A DNA stretch of 64,000 nucleotides from Amycolatopsis regifaucium (GTDB taxonomy: Bacteria > Actinomycetota > Actinomycetes > Mycobacteriales > Pseudonocardiaceae). Made by a program: the position numbers and the translations under genes. The stretch lies in contig NZ_LQCI01000002.1 of assembly GCF_001613935.1 (NCBI RefSeq), positions 248,001 through 312,000 of the forward strand. Direction: 5' to 3'. Shown here piece after piece: positions 18,559-26,273 of the stretch; the stretch's first letter is position 1, and every line of letters starts with the position of its first letter. The notes under the pieces were generated by a model. That model made no database searches. It was not told the DNA's origin and saw only the letters and a program-made list of their open reading frames with translations.

Positions 18559-19845
18559 GTGTCATCGAGACACACCAGGACGGTGCGGGGTTCGGCGCTG
18601 ATCGCGGGCCTCGCGCTCGTGGGCGGGCTCGCCACGGCCTCCCCCGCCATGGCGGCGGAGCAGGTCGAACTCACCGCTCCCGCCCTCACCGGCCACTACG
18701 ACGTCGGCACCACCGACCTCCATCTCGTCGACGATTCCCGCCCCGATCCGTGGAAGCCGGAGCGGCGGCGGGAACTCATGACCACCGTCACCTACCCGGC
18801 GGAGCGGTTCGCCGAAGGCCCGCGGGCACCGTGGCTCACGCCCAGGATGAGCGCCGTCATCGACCAAGCGCTGGCGGGCGAGGATTACCTCGGCCTCCCG
18901 GCGGGCTCCATCGACTGGGCTTCGGCGAAGCGGAGGGCCGAGATCGGCGTCCCCGCGGCGCACGGCGCCCCGAAACCGGTCGTGCTCTTCTCCCCCGGTT
19001 TCGGCGGCCCACGGGAGACGTACTCGGCGATCGTCGACGATCTGGCCAGCCGTGGTTACGTGGTCGTGTCGCTCTCGCACACCTACGAGAGCGCGGCGGT
19101 CGAATTCCCCGGCGGACGGCTGGAAACCGCGGTGCCGCCCGGAGAAGGTCCCGAGTTCATGAAGAAGGCACTCGACGCACGGGTCGCCGACAGCCGGTTC
19201 GTCCTCGACCGGCTCGCGAAGATCACCAAGGGCGAGAATCCGGACGCTGAGAAGCGGCAGCTCCCGCGCGGGCTCGGCTGGTCGCTCGATCTGTCCCGGG
19301 TCGGTGCCTACGGGCATTCCTACGGCGGGTTCACCGCCGGCGAGACGATGGTCCACGACCGCCGGGTCGACGCCGGGATCAACCTCGACGGCGCCATGGC
19401 GACCGCGTTCGGCTACCCGCCGGGCAGTGCCTACGTGCCCGGCGAGGTCACGAAACGCGGTCTCGACCGGCCGTTCATGCTGATGGGCGCCGAGGGCGTC
19501 GACGAGAACGGGAAGCCGCTGGAGCACACGCACCGCCATCCCGGTTTCGACCGCAGCTGGGCGGATTTCTGGGCCAATCAGCGGGGCTGGAAGCGGGATC
19601 TGCTCCTGCGCGGCGGCAGCACGCACATGTCCTACAGCGATCTGCAGGTCGTGGTGCCGCAGCTCGGTTCGCGAGTGGCGCCGGAGAAGCGGGAAGCGGT
19701 GATCGGCACCATCGATCCCCGTCGTTCACTCGCCGCGCAACGGGAGTACATCGGCGCGTTCTTCGATCTGCACCTGAAGGGCCGTGACCGGCACCTGTTC
19801 GACGGCGAATCGCCGCGGCATCCGAACATCGACTTCATCGACTGA
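18559..19845 (+). CDS. Secreted alpha/beta-hydrolase, PAF-acetylhydrolase/lipase-like
   Basis: A 428-residue exported esterase. A GTG start preceded by GGAAGGA gives a Sec-type signal peptide (RGSALIAGLALVGGLATASPAMA, cleavage after AMA near residue 33). The mature enzyme has the nucleophile elbow GHSYGG, an Asp in INLDGAM and a His in GSTHMSYSD, and the oxyanion-type segment LFSPGFGG; this order fits the plasma PAF-acetylhydrolase/Streptomyces lipase group. It has its own ribosome site 100 bases after the TAXI gene and may or may not share that transcript. The substrate is probably a lipid or polyester; not provable here. Confidence 0.87.
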   Translation: MSSRHTRTVRGSALIAGLALVGGLATASPAMAAEQVELTAPALTGHYDVGTTDLHLVDDSRPDPWKPERRRELMTTVTYPAERFAEGPRAPWLTPRMSAVIDQALAGEDYLGLPAGSIDWASAKRRAEIGVPAAHGAPKPVVLFSPGFGGPRETYSAIVDDLASRGYVVVSLSHTYESAAVEFPGGRLETAVPPGEGPEFMKKALDARVADSRFVLDRLAKITKGENPDAEKRQLPRGLGWSLDLSRVGAYGHSYGGFTAGETMVHDRRVDAGINLDGAMATAFGYPPGSAYVPGEVTKRGLDRPFMLMGAEGVDENGKPLEHTHRHPGFDRSWADFWANQRGWKRDLLLRGGSTHMSYSDLQVVVPQLGSRVAPEKREAVIGTIDPRRSLAAQREYIGAFFDLHLKGRDRHLFDGESPRHPNIDFID

Positions 19846-19855
19846 CCGGACGCGC

Positions 19856-19902
19856 GTGAAGGCCCCCTTGCCTCTGCTCAGCCGAGGGAAGGGGACCTTC
19901 AC
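19856..19902. terminator. Imperfect GAAGG-core hairpin after the lipase gene
   Basis: Arms gtgaaggcccccttgcc (19856-19872) and gggaaggggaccttcac (19886-19902) pair with two mismatches. It separates the lipase stop (19845) from the thioesterase start (19926) on the same strand, so here it would act as a one-way terminator. It resembles the perfect family members but appears decayed. Confidence 0.6.
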
Positions 19903-19925
19903 CCGGGAACCAGTAGGTTGGAACC

Positions 19926-20357
19926 GTGACAGAGCCACGGAAACCGATCGTCGAGATGCCGCTGCGCGTGCGCTACCACGAATGCGACGGACAGGGCATC
20001 GTCTTCAACGCGCACTATCTCGCCTACGTCGACATGGCCATGTTCGACGTGGAGAAAGCCCTCTTCGGATCGCACAAGAACGCGCTGGAGCACGGCGCCG
20101 ACGTCGTGGTCGCCGAATCGAACCTCCGCTACCACGCGCCGTGCCGATACGACGACGAACTGGTCGTCGCCGTGTTCCTGAACCATCTCGGTACGACGTC
20201 GCTGATCGTCGACTTCGAGATCCGCCGCGGCGAAACCCTCTGCACGGAGGTGAAGACGCGCTACGTCTTCGTCGATCCGGCGACACTGAGGAAGGCGGCG
20301 CCACCCGCGTCCGTGCGCGAGGTGTACGCCGCCCTCCTGCCCGCTCAGGCGGACTGA
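19926..20357 (+). CDS. Acyl-CoA thioesterase, hotdog 4HBT (YbgC-like)
   Basis: A 143-residue single hotdog domain. VRYHECDGQGIVFNAHYLAYVDMA (residues about 15-38) contains the Asp and the N-x-x-H/Y pattern of 4-hydroxybenzoyl-CoA thioesterase/YbgC enzymes that hydrolyse acyl-CoA esters. A GTG start gives MTEPRKPIVEMPL. Its 3' end overlaps that of phoD on the other strand by 13 bases, so the two messages are complementary at their ends. The acyl substrate is not predictable. Confidence 0.88.
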   Translation: MTEPRKPIVEMPLRVRYHECDGQGIVFNAHYLAYVDMAMFDVEKALFGSHKNALEHGADVVVAESNLRYHAPCRYDDELVVAVFLNHLGTTSLIVDFEIRRGETLCTEVKTRYVFVDPATLRKAAPPASVREVYAALLPAQAD

Positions 20358-21940
20358 ACGCCGGGGCGCCGGTCCTCCACCACGTAGCTCGCCCGCGTGC
20401 TGATCGGCGCCCCGGGGGTGTTGACGTACGGCACCACCCGGAAGTCGCTGCGCCAGCGCTGCCGGTTCACGTTGACCCGGACGTAGCCGCGCTGGTTGTT
20501 GAAGAACTTCATGTGCGGGTTGGCCTTCAGCAGGTTCTCACCGGCGGGTGTCAGGTCGGCGCCGTTGCCGCCGCTGGTGATCGACGTCCCGACGAACTCG
20601 CTCGCCACGGTGGGCGAGCCCGGGTCGCCGAAGTCGCGCTTGAGGTCCCAGGCGTAGTTCTGGTGCCGGTCGCCGGTGATGACCACCAGGTTCCGCACAC
20701 CCCGGTCCTGCGCCGCGGCGAGCACGCGGTCGCGGTCGGCGACGTAGCCGTCCCACGGGTCGAGGTAGACGTTGGTGGCCGCGCCCGCGTCGGTGTCGGT
20801 CTGGCCCATCGGCGCCTGGTTGCCCAGGATCTGCCAGCGCGCGTGAGACCGGGAGAAGCCGTCGAGCAGCCACTTCCGCTGCTCCGCGCCGAGAAGGGTC
20901 CTGTTCTCGTCGAACCGGTCGGTGCAGTTCGCCGACTGGCCGTCACCACAGGGCTGGTCGTCGCGGTACTGGCGGGTGTCGAGCATGGTGAACTCGGCGA
21001 GCGTGCCGTAGCTCAGGCGCCGGTGCAGACGCGCGTCCGGCCCCTTCGGCAGCTGGGCGATGCGGTACGGCAGGTGCTCGTACATCGCCTGGAACGCTTG
21101 GGCACGGCGCTGACGGAACACCGCCGGATCCTGGTCGGGCTCGTTGTCGGCCTGGGAGAGATCCCCTGCCCAGTTGTTCTCCACCTCGTGGTCGTCGTTG
21201 ACGTGGATCCACGGGAAGGCGGCGTGCGCGGCCATCAACGGCGCTTCGGACTTGTAGAGCGCGTACTGCAGCCGGTAGCGGGCGAGGTCGAAGGTCTCGC
21301 CCTTGAACTGCGGCCCGACCGGCGTGCCGCGACCGACGCCCGTGACGCCGCTTTCGTAGAGGTAGTCCCCCAGGTGCACGACCAGGTCGAGGTCTTCGGC
21401 CGCCATGTGCTCGTACGCGGTGAAGTGCCCGGCCTCCCAGTTCTGGCACGACGCGAACGCGAAGTTCAGCTCACGCGGCGACGACCACGCGACCGGCGCG
21501 GTCCGCGTGCGGCCGACCGGCGAGAGCTCGCCGCCCGCGCGGAAGCGGTAGAAGTACTCGTGGTCCGGCGCGAGACCGTGGATCTCGGGGTGCACGGAGT
21601 GGCCGAGTTCGGGCGTGGCGACCGCGGACCCGCGGCGCACCACGGCGCGGAAGCGCTCGTCGAGCGACACCTCGTACTCGACGCGGACCGGCGTCCGCGA
21701 CATACCGCCGAAGCCGTCGGCCTCGTAGGGCTTCGGCGCGAGCCTGGTCCAGAGCACGACACCGCCGGGCAACGGGTCGCCCGACGCGACACCGAGGGTG
21801 AACGGATTACCGGCACCGCGGGCGAGCGGCATCGCGCCGGCGGCGTTCCAGGCACCGGTCCCCAGCAGGACGGCGGCCGCGCCGGCGGAGCCGTAACCGA
21901 GGAAGCGACGCCGCGACAGGGGATGAGGGAGTGAAGGCAT
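20345..21940 (-). CDS. phoD: Tat-exported alkaline phosphatase D (PhoD)
   Basis: A 531-residue secreted phosphatase/phosphodiesterase. The signal SRRRFLGYGSAGAAAVLL carries the twin-arginine motif. The mature chain begins with PFTLGVASGDPLPGGVVLWTRL, a PhoD N-terminal module, followed by metal-site segments FASCQNW, HLGDYLYE, NDDHEVENNW and ITGDRHQNY, with conserved Asp/His/Cys that in PhoD bind Fe3+ and Ca2+. The ATG at 21940 follows GGAGG; a longer frame starts nine codons earlier without support. PhoD enzymes release phosphate from phosphate esters and wall teichoic acids under phosphate limitation. No PHO box is obvious in the 110-bp region upstream. Confidence 0.93.
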   Translation of the reverse strand: MPSLPHPLSRRRFLGYGSAGAAAVLLGTGAWNAAGAMPLARGAGNPFTLGVASGDPLPGGVVLWTRLAPKPYEADGFGGMSRTPVRVEYEVSLDERFRAVVRRGSAVATPELGHSVHPEIHGLAPDHEYFYRFRAGGELSPVGRTRTAPVAWSSPRELNFAFASCQNWEAGHFTAYEHMAAEDLDLVVHLGDYLYESGVTGVGRGTPVGPQFKGETFDLARYRLQYALYKSEAPLMAAHAAFPWIHVNDDHEVENNWAGDLSQADNEPDQDPAVFRQRRAQAFQAMYEHLPYRIAQLPKGPDARLHRRLSYGTLAEFTMLDTRQYRDDQPCGDGQSANCTDRFDENRTLLGAEQRKWLLDGFSRSHARWQILGNQAPMGQTDTDAGAATNVYLDPWDGYVADRDRVLAAAQDRGVRNLVVITGDRHQNYAWDLKRDFGDPGSPTVASEFVGTSITSGGNGADLTPAGENLLKANPHMKFFNNQRGYVRVNVNRQRWRSDFRVVPYVNTPGAPISTRASYVVEDRRPGVQSA

Positions 21941-22051
21941 GAAGCCCTCCTGTGGTGGGATGGTCACGGGCGGGCCTCATGCTCGTCCGGCTTGATGGCC
22001 ACCCGGCCGCGCTCAGGCGAAGCGCCCGTGAACGAAAGACGATCAACCCTC

Positions 22052-22513
22052 GTGTTCCGCATCCTGTTCTACCGCCCGGAAATCCCGCCCAACACGGGTA
22101 ACGCGATCCGCTTGACCGCGAACACCGGCTGCGAACTGCACCTGGTGGAGCCGCTCGGTTTCACGCTGGAGGACAAGCAGTTGCGGCGTGCCGGACTCGA
22201 CTACCACGACCTCGCGCGCGTCCACGTCCACGCGGACCTCGACGCGGCGTGGGCCGCGCTGCTCCCCGCACGGGTGTACGCGTTCAGCGCTTCGGCGACG
22301 CGGCTGCACACCGACGTCGCGTACGAGCCGGGAGACGTGCTGATGTTCGGGCCGGAGTCGGCCGGGCTGCCTCTTGAGATTCAAGGGGCGCCGCAGATCA
22401 CCGATCGCGTGCGACTGCCGATGCTGCCGTCGAGCCGTTCGCTGAACCTGTCCAACACCGCGGCGATCAGCGTCTACGAGGCTTGGCGGCAGAACGGCTT
22501 CGCGACTCCCTGA
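22052..22513 (+). CDS. trmL: tRNA (cytidine/uridine-34 2'-O)-methyltransferase TrmL
   Basis: A 153-residue SPOUT-class methyltransferase that modifies the wobble base of certain tRNA-Leu species in characterised members. FRILFYRPEIPPNTGNAIRLTANTGCELHLVEPLGF, MFGPESAGLP and SRSLNLSNTAAISVYEA form the trefoil-knot SAM site. The GTG giving MFRILFYRPEIP is chosen because homologues begin there; another GTG eight codons upstream (22028) is possible, and neither has a strong ribosome site. Divergent from phoD and convergent with the VWA gene across a strong hairpin. Confidence 0.92.
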   Translation: MFRILFYRPEIPPNTGNAIRLTANTGCELHLVEPLGFTLEDKQLRRAGLDYHDLARVHVHADLDAAWAALLPARVYAFSASATRLHTDVAYEPGDVLMFGPESAGLPLEIQGAPQITDRVRLPMLPSSRSLNLSNTAAISVYEAWRQNGFATP

Positions 22514-22525
22514 CCGCCTGTCCCC

Positions 22526-22584
22526 AGTGCTATGAAAGGTCCTTTCCTTGCAGAATTTGCAAGGAAAGGACCTTTCATAGCACT
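22526..22584. terminator. Perfect 27-bp hairpin between trmL and VWA gene
   Basis: Arms 22526-22552 and 22558-22584 are exact complements (core atgaaaggtcctttcc) with loop gaatt. It lies between converging stop codons at 22513 and 22598. One of the strongest members of the intergenic hairpin family. Confidence 0.8.
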
Positions 22585-22597
22585 CTTGGGAGCCGGA

Positions 22598-23578
22598 TCA
22601 GGGCAATCGCTGCCCCAGGAAGAGCGAAGCGGCGGCGCCGATCATCAGCACCAGTGTCCCGATGATGACCCAAGGACGGCTCGCGTCGGCGTCCTTCAGC
22701 TCGTACCCGATTTGCTCGCCGAGGTCGTTGTACACGCGCTTCAGCTCGTCCGCGCTGGCCGCCTTGTAGAAGTCGCCACCCGAAAGCCGCGCGATCTCCT
22801 CCAGTGACTCGTCGTCGACCTTCACGTCCTGCGGCTTGCCGTCGATGTCGACCGAGCCGTGCGTGGTGCCGAACGAGATCGACGAGATCGGCACCTGCGC
22901 CTGCTTCGCCGCCTGCGCGGCCGTGTAGCCGCCTCGCGGTGCGTACAGGTCGTCCGGGACCGTCTGCTTACCGTCACTCATCAGGACGATCCGGGCAGGC
23001 GGGGGGCCCTCCGCGCCGCCGACGATCGCCGAGAAACTCTCGATCGACTGCAGTGCGGCGAAGATCCCTTCACCGGTGGCCGTCGACTGCGCGAGCTTCA
23101 GGTTGTCGATCGCCTTCACGACACCGCCGCGATCGGTGGTCGGGGCGACCAGCACGGTCGCCGTCCCCGCGAACGAGATCAGCCCGAGGTTCACCCCTGG
23201 GGTCATGTTCTGCGCGAACGAGCGCGCCGACTCCTGGGCCGCTTTCAGCCGGGTCGGGGCGACGTCGGTCGCTTCCATCGACAGCGAGGTGTCGATCACC
23301 AGCATCACCGTGGCCCGGTTGCGGGGCACCTTCTGCTCCGCCGTCGGCCCGGCGAGGGCGACGGTGAGCACCAGCAGCGACAGCACGATCAGGATGGCGG
23401 GAACGTGCCGCACCCAGCCTTGGCTCTTCGGCGCGATCTTGTCCAGCAGTTCCAGGTTGGCGAACCGCATGGTGCGCTTGCGCCGCGCGCGCTGGGAGAG
23501 CACGTAGCCCACGGCCACCGCGACGACCGCCAGCAGCAGCAGGAACCACCACGGGGAGGCGAATCCGGTCAGGCTCAC
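22598..23578 (-). CDS. BatA-like membrane VWA protein (Rv1481-like)
   Basis: A 326-residue protein with an N-terminal membrane helix (ASPWWFLLLLAVVAVAVGYVL), a second helix (HVPAILIVLSLLVLTVALAG), a VWA domain with intact MIDAS (VIDTSLSME, SDGKQT) and a C-terminal helix (WVIIGTLVLMIGAAASLFL). The layout is that of Bat/Rv1481 proteins. The GTG start overlaps the DUF58 stop (GTGA), so MoxR, DUF58 and VWA are one coupled operon. In M. tuberculosis the corresponding moxR1-Rv1480-Rv1481 set lies next to ripAB and is linked to envelope stress. It probably works with the MoxR ATPase as a chaperone-like complex. Confidence 0.93.
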   Translation of the reverse strand: MSLTGFASPWWFLLLLAVVAVAVGYVLSQRARRKRTMRFANLELLDKIAPKSQGWVRHVPAILIVLSLLVLTVALAGPTAEQKVPRNRATVMLVIDTSLSMEATDVAPTRLKAAQESARSFAQNMTPGVNLGLISFAGTATVLVAPTTDRGGVVKAIDNLKLAQSTATGEGIFAALQSIESFSAIVGGAEGPPPARIVLMSDGKQTVPDDLYAPRGGYTAAQAAKQAQVPISSISFGTTHGSVDIDGKPQDVKVDDESLEEIARLSGGDFYKAASADELKRVYNDLGEQIGYELKDADASRPWVIIGTLVLMIGAAASLFLGQRLP

Positions 23579-24519
23579 GCGACACCACCGGACCAGCGGC
23601 GCTTGCGGGCCACCACGAACCGGACCATGTCCGCGATCCAGTCCGAATCGGTGCGCAGCACCAGATGCGCGGCACCGGCCCGCCGCAGCGCGGCCGCGAC
23701 CTCCTGCCGGTGTGCGTGCGCCGCGGCGCCGAATTCCTTGCGCAGCAAGGCCGAAGCGTGCACTTCGCGCTGTTTCCCTGTCTCCGGGTCGGCCAGCACG
23801 ACGGTGCCCACGTCGGGCAGGTCGATGTCGCGCGGGTCGAGGACTTCGATGGCGATGAGGTCGTGGTGCCCGCCGAGGGCGCGCAACGGGCGCTGCCATT
23901 CCGTGTCACCGAGGAAGTCGGAGATCACGACGGCGAGCCCGCGACGGCGCGGAGGACGGCGCAGTTTCTCCAGCGCCGCGGCGAGATCCCCGCGGACCCC
24001 CACCTCGGCACGCGGGGTTTCGGCGATCTTGCGGACCAGTCCCCGCGCGTGCGGAAGACCGCCGCGCGCCGGGATGCGCGTGATGCTGCCCGCCCCGTTC
24101 GTGACGAGCGCGCCGATCCGGTTGCCGCCCCCGCCGGTCAGATGGGCGACCGCGGCCGTCGCGCAGACGACCAGGTCGCGCTTCTCGCACAGCGCGGTAC
24201 CGAAGTCGAGGCTCGCGGACACGTCCGCCACCAGCCACGTCTCGAGTTCACGGTCGGCGACGGTCTCCCGGATATGCGGACTCGTCGTCCGCGCGGTGAC
24301 CGCCCAGTCCATCCGGCGGACGTCGTCGCCGGGCTGATACGGCCGGGCCTCCCCCGGTTCCGAACCGGGCCCCGGCACCAGGCCGAGGTGGTTTCCCTGC
24401 AGCAGACCGTCGAGACGGCGGCGCACGTCGAGTTCGAGCGTGCGCAGGCCCGCCTCCATCCGCTCCCCGCGGAGTACCGGCGGAGCCCAGGAAGGACGTT
24501 CGCCCTTCTCGTTCTTCAC
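23575..24519 (-). CDS. DUF58 protein, MoxR partner (Rv1480-like)
   Basis: A 314-residue soluble protein. RPYQPGDDVRRMDWAVTARTTSPHIRE is the DUF58 signature, followed by a VWA-like fold (WLVADVSASLDFG, VVISDFLGD). GTG start with GGGAAG six bases upstream, ten bases after the moxR stop; its end overlaps the VWA start. A far longer open frame continues upstream through moxR in another phase and is rejected. Function: scaffold or adaptor of MoxR AAA+ complexes, from family context; biochemical role unknown. Confidence 0.92.
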   Translation of the reverse strand: MKNEKGERPSWAPPVLRGERMEAGLRTLELDVRRRLDGLLQGNHLGLVPGPGSEPGEARPYQPGDDVRRMDWAVTARTTSPHIRETVADRELETWLVADVSASLDFGTALCEKRDLVVCATAAVAHLTGGGGNRIGALVTNGAGSITRIPARGGLPHARGLVRKIAETPRAEVGVRGDLAAALEKLRRPPRRRGLAVVISDFLGDTEWQRPLRALGGHHDLIAIEVLDPRDIDLPDVGTVVLADPETGKQREVHASALLRKEFGAAAHAHRQEVAAALRRAGAAHLVLRTDSDWIADMVRFVVARKRRWSGGVA

Positions 24520-24529
24520 GCTCGCTTCC

Positions 24530-25600
24530 CTACCTGACCGGTGCGCCCGCGGGAACCGGGCCGCCCTGCCCGGTGCCGCCCTGCGGACGGGCCGAGACCT
24601 GCGGCAAGGGCACGGTCTGCAGCACCCGCGTGATGATGTGGTCGATGGGGACGCCGTCGGCCAGCGCGTCGTAGGACAGCACGAGCCGGTGCCGCAGCAC
24701 GTCGGGGACGACGTCGACGACGTCCTGCGGCAGCACGTAGTCCCGGCCGCGGACCAGCGCGAGCGCGCGGGCGGCGGCGATGATGCCGAGGCTGGCACGC
24801 GGCGAGGCACCGTAGGACACCCAGCCCGCGACGTCGGCGAGGCCGTGGTCGTTCGGGGTGCGGGTGGTGAGCACGAGGCGGACGACGTAGTCGACCAGCG
24901 CGTGGTGCACGAACACCTGCGAGGCCACGCCCTGCAGGCGGACCAGCTCACCCGGGGAGAGCACCTCCTGCGGGGTGGGCGGGGTGACCCCCATCCGGTA
25001 GATGATCTCCCGCTCTTCCTCGGCGGTCGGGTACTCGACGACGATCTTGAACAGGAACCGGTCGCGCTGCGCCTCGGGCAGCGGGTACACGCCCTCGTTC
25101 TCGATCGGGTTCTGCGTGGCGAGCACGAGGAACGGGTCGGGCATCTCGAAGGTCTGGCCGCCGATCGACACGTGCCGCTCCGCCATCACCTCGAGCATCG
25201 CCGACTGCACCTTCGCCGGCGCGCGGTTGATCTCGTCGGCGAGCACGAAGTTCGCCACGACCGGGCCCAGCTCGACGTCGAACCGCTCCGCGCCCTGCCG
25301 ATAGATCCGGGTACCGAGGATGTCGGCGGGGACCAGGTCCGGGGTGAACTGCACGCGGGAGAACGAGCCGCCGACCACTCGCGCGAAGGTCTCGACGGCG
25401 AGGGTCTTCGCGACGCCGGGGACACCTTCGAGCAGGAGGTGGCCCTTGGCCAGCAGGCCGACCAGCATCCGCTCGACGAGCCTGTCCTGGCCGACGATGA
25501 TCCGCTTGACCTCGAACACGGTCCGCTCCAGCAACTGGGCGTCCCGCGCCGGCGTTCCGGGCTGCTGCTGCGCGCCGTCGGCGTAGCCGGGCTCGGTCAC
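24530..25600 (-). CDS. moxR: MoxR-type AAA+ ATPase
   Basis: A 356-residue AAA+ ATPase with Walker A GVPGVAKT, Walker B FVLADEINRAP, the sensor segment ATQNPIENEGVYPLPEAQRDRF and an arginine-rich lid, all typical of MoxR. GTG start with GGAGG at good spacing. It heads the moxR-DUF58-VWA operon; the 127 bp upstream contain a solitary half of the GAAGG repeat (gtgaaggggcc at 25710-25720). MoxR proteins act as chaperones for folding, metal insertion or envelope assembly; in mycobacteria MoxR1 is encoded next to the RipA hydrolases, as here. Confidence 0.95.
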   Translation of the reverse strand: MTEPGYADGAQQQPGTPARDAQLLERTVFEVKRIIVGQDRLVERMLVGLLAKGHLLLEGVPGVAKTLAVETFARVVGGSFSRVQFTPDLVPADILGTRIYRQGAERFDVELGPVVANFVLADEINRAPAKVQSAMLEVMAERHVSIGGQTFEMPDPFLVLATQNPIENEGVYPLPEAQRDRFLFKIVVEYPTAEEEREIIYRMGVTPPTPQEVLSPGELVRLQGVASQVFVHHALVDYVVRLVLTTRTPNDHGLADVAGWVSYGASPRASLGIIAAARALALVRGRDYVLPQDVVDVVPDVLRHRLVLSYDALADGVPIDHIITRVLQTVPLPQVSARPQGGTGQGGPVPAGAPVR

Positions 25601-25727
25601 TCGTGCCTCCTGTGTTCCCCGCTTGCGTTCTTGCGTCCGGATGTGACCGTAGTGGTCGGTGGCACAGCCGTGCGTGAAGGTAGCCAACCGGACCACCGGT
25701 ATGACGGCTGTGAAGGGGCCACCCCGG

Positions 25728-26270
25728 CTAAGAGAGCCGGTCCAGGTCTTCCGGCGTGTCGATGTCGTCGCTCTCCCCCGGCTCCTCCGGCACTTCGACG
25801 ATCTCCAGCCCGCCGAGGGTCCGCCGCAGCGACGCGTTCTCGACCCGTTCCGGCAACGCCGACCGCACCGCCTCCGCGCGCCAGGCACCGAGCAGCCATT
25901 GCCGCGCGCCCGAGGAATCGACCAGGACCGCCCCCGACGCCGATCCGAGCGCGGCCACCAGCCGATCCACAGTGGACTTCCGGACGCCGGCGAGGTCGCC
26001 GGCCAGTACGACGACGATCTCCGTGCGCACCATGGCGAGTCCCGCCGCCAGCGCGGCGACCGGGCCCGCCCCGGGCGAAGCCTCGCGCGTCCACCGCACC
26101 TCGCCGAAACCCGGCCGTTCCGGACCGACGACGATCACCGGGTCGGCGTCGGCGAGCGCGGCCAAGGCCCTCGCCATCAAGGGTTTCCCGCCGACGGGCA
26201 ACGCGGGTTTGTCCACACCGGACAGGCGGCGCGCGGCGCCGCCCGCCAGCACGATCCCCGCGTAGGTCAC
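25728..26270 (-). CDS. mobA: MobA-like nucleotidyltransferase (molybdopterin guanylyltransferase family)
   Basis: A 180-residue protein starting MTYAGIVLAGGAARRLSGVDKPALPVGGKPL, the nucleotide-binding loop of MobA/NTP_transf_3 enzymes (GG-x-x-x-R-x-x-G-x-DK); VVVLAGDLAGV supplies the metal-binding Asp. MobA attaches GMP to molybdenum cofactor. The GTG start lies three bases after the ripA stop, so it is co-transcribed with ripA although unrelated in function. It fills the interval that holds ripB in M. tuberculosis. No other Mo-cofactor gene is nearby, so activity on another sugar or cofactor cannot be excluded. Confidence 0.85.
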   Translation of the reverse strand: MTYAGIVLAGGAARRLSGVDKPALPVGGKPLMARALAALADADPVIVVGPERPGFGEVRWTREASPGAGPVAALAAGLAMVRTEIVVVLAGDLAGVRKSTVDRLVAALGSASGAVLVDSSGARQWLLGAWRAEAVRSALPERVENASLRRTLGGLEIVEVPEEPGESDDIDTPEDLDRLS

Positions 26271-26273
26271 CGA

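Noticed and set aside
19784-21934. A 716-codon plus-strand frame covering the thioesterase and the phoD complement
   Set aside because: Both strands already hold genes with clear family motifs; this frame is low-complexity and passes through an intergenic hairpin.
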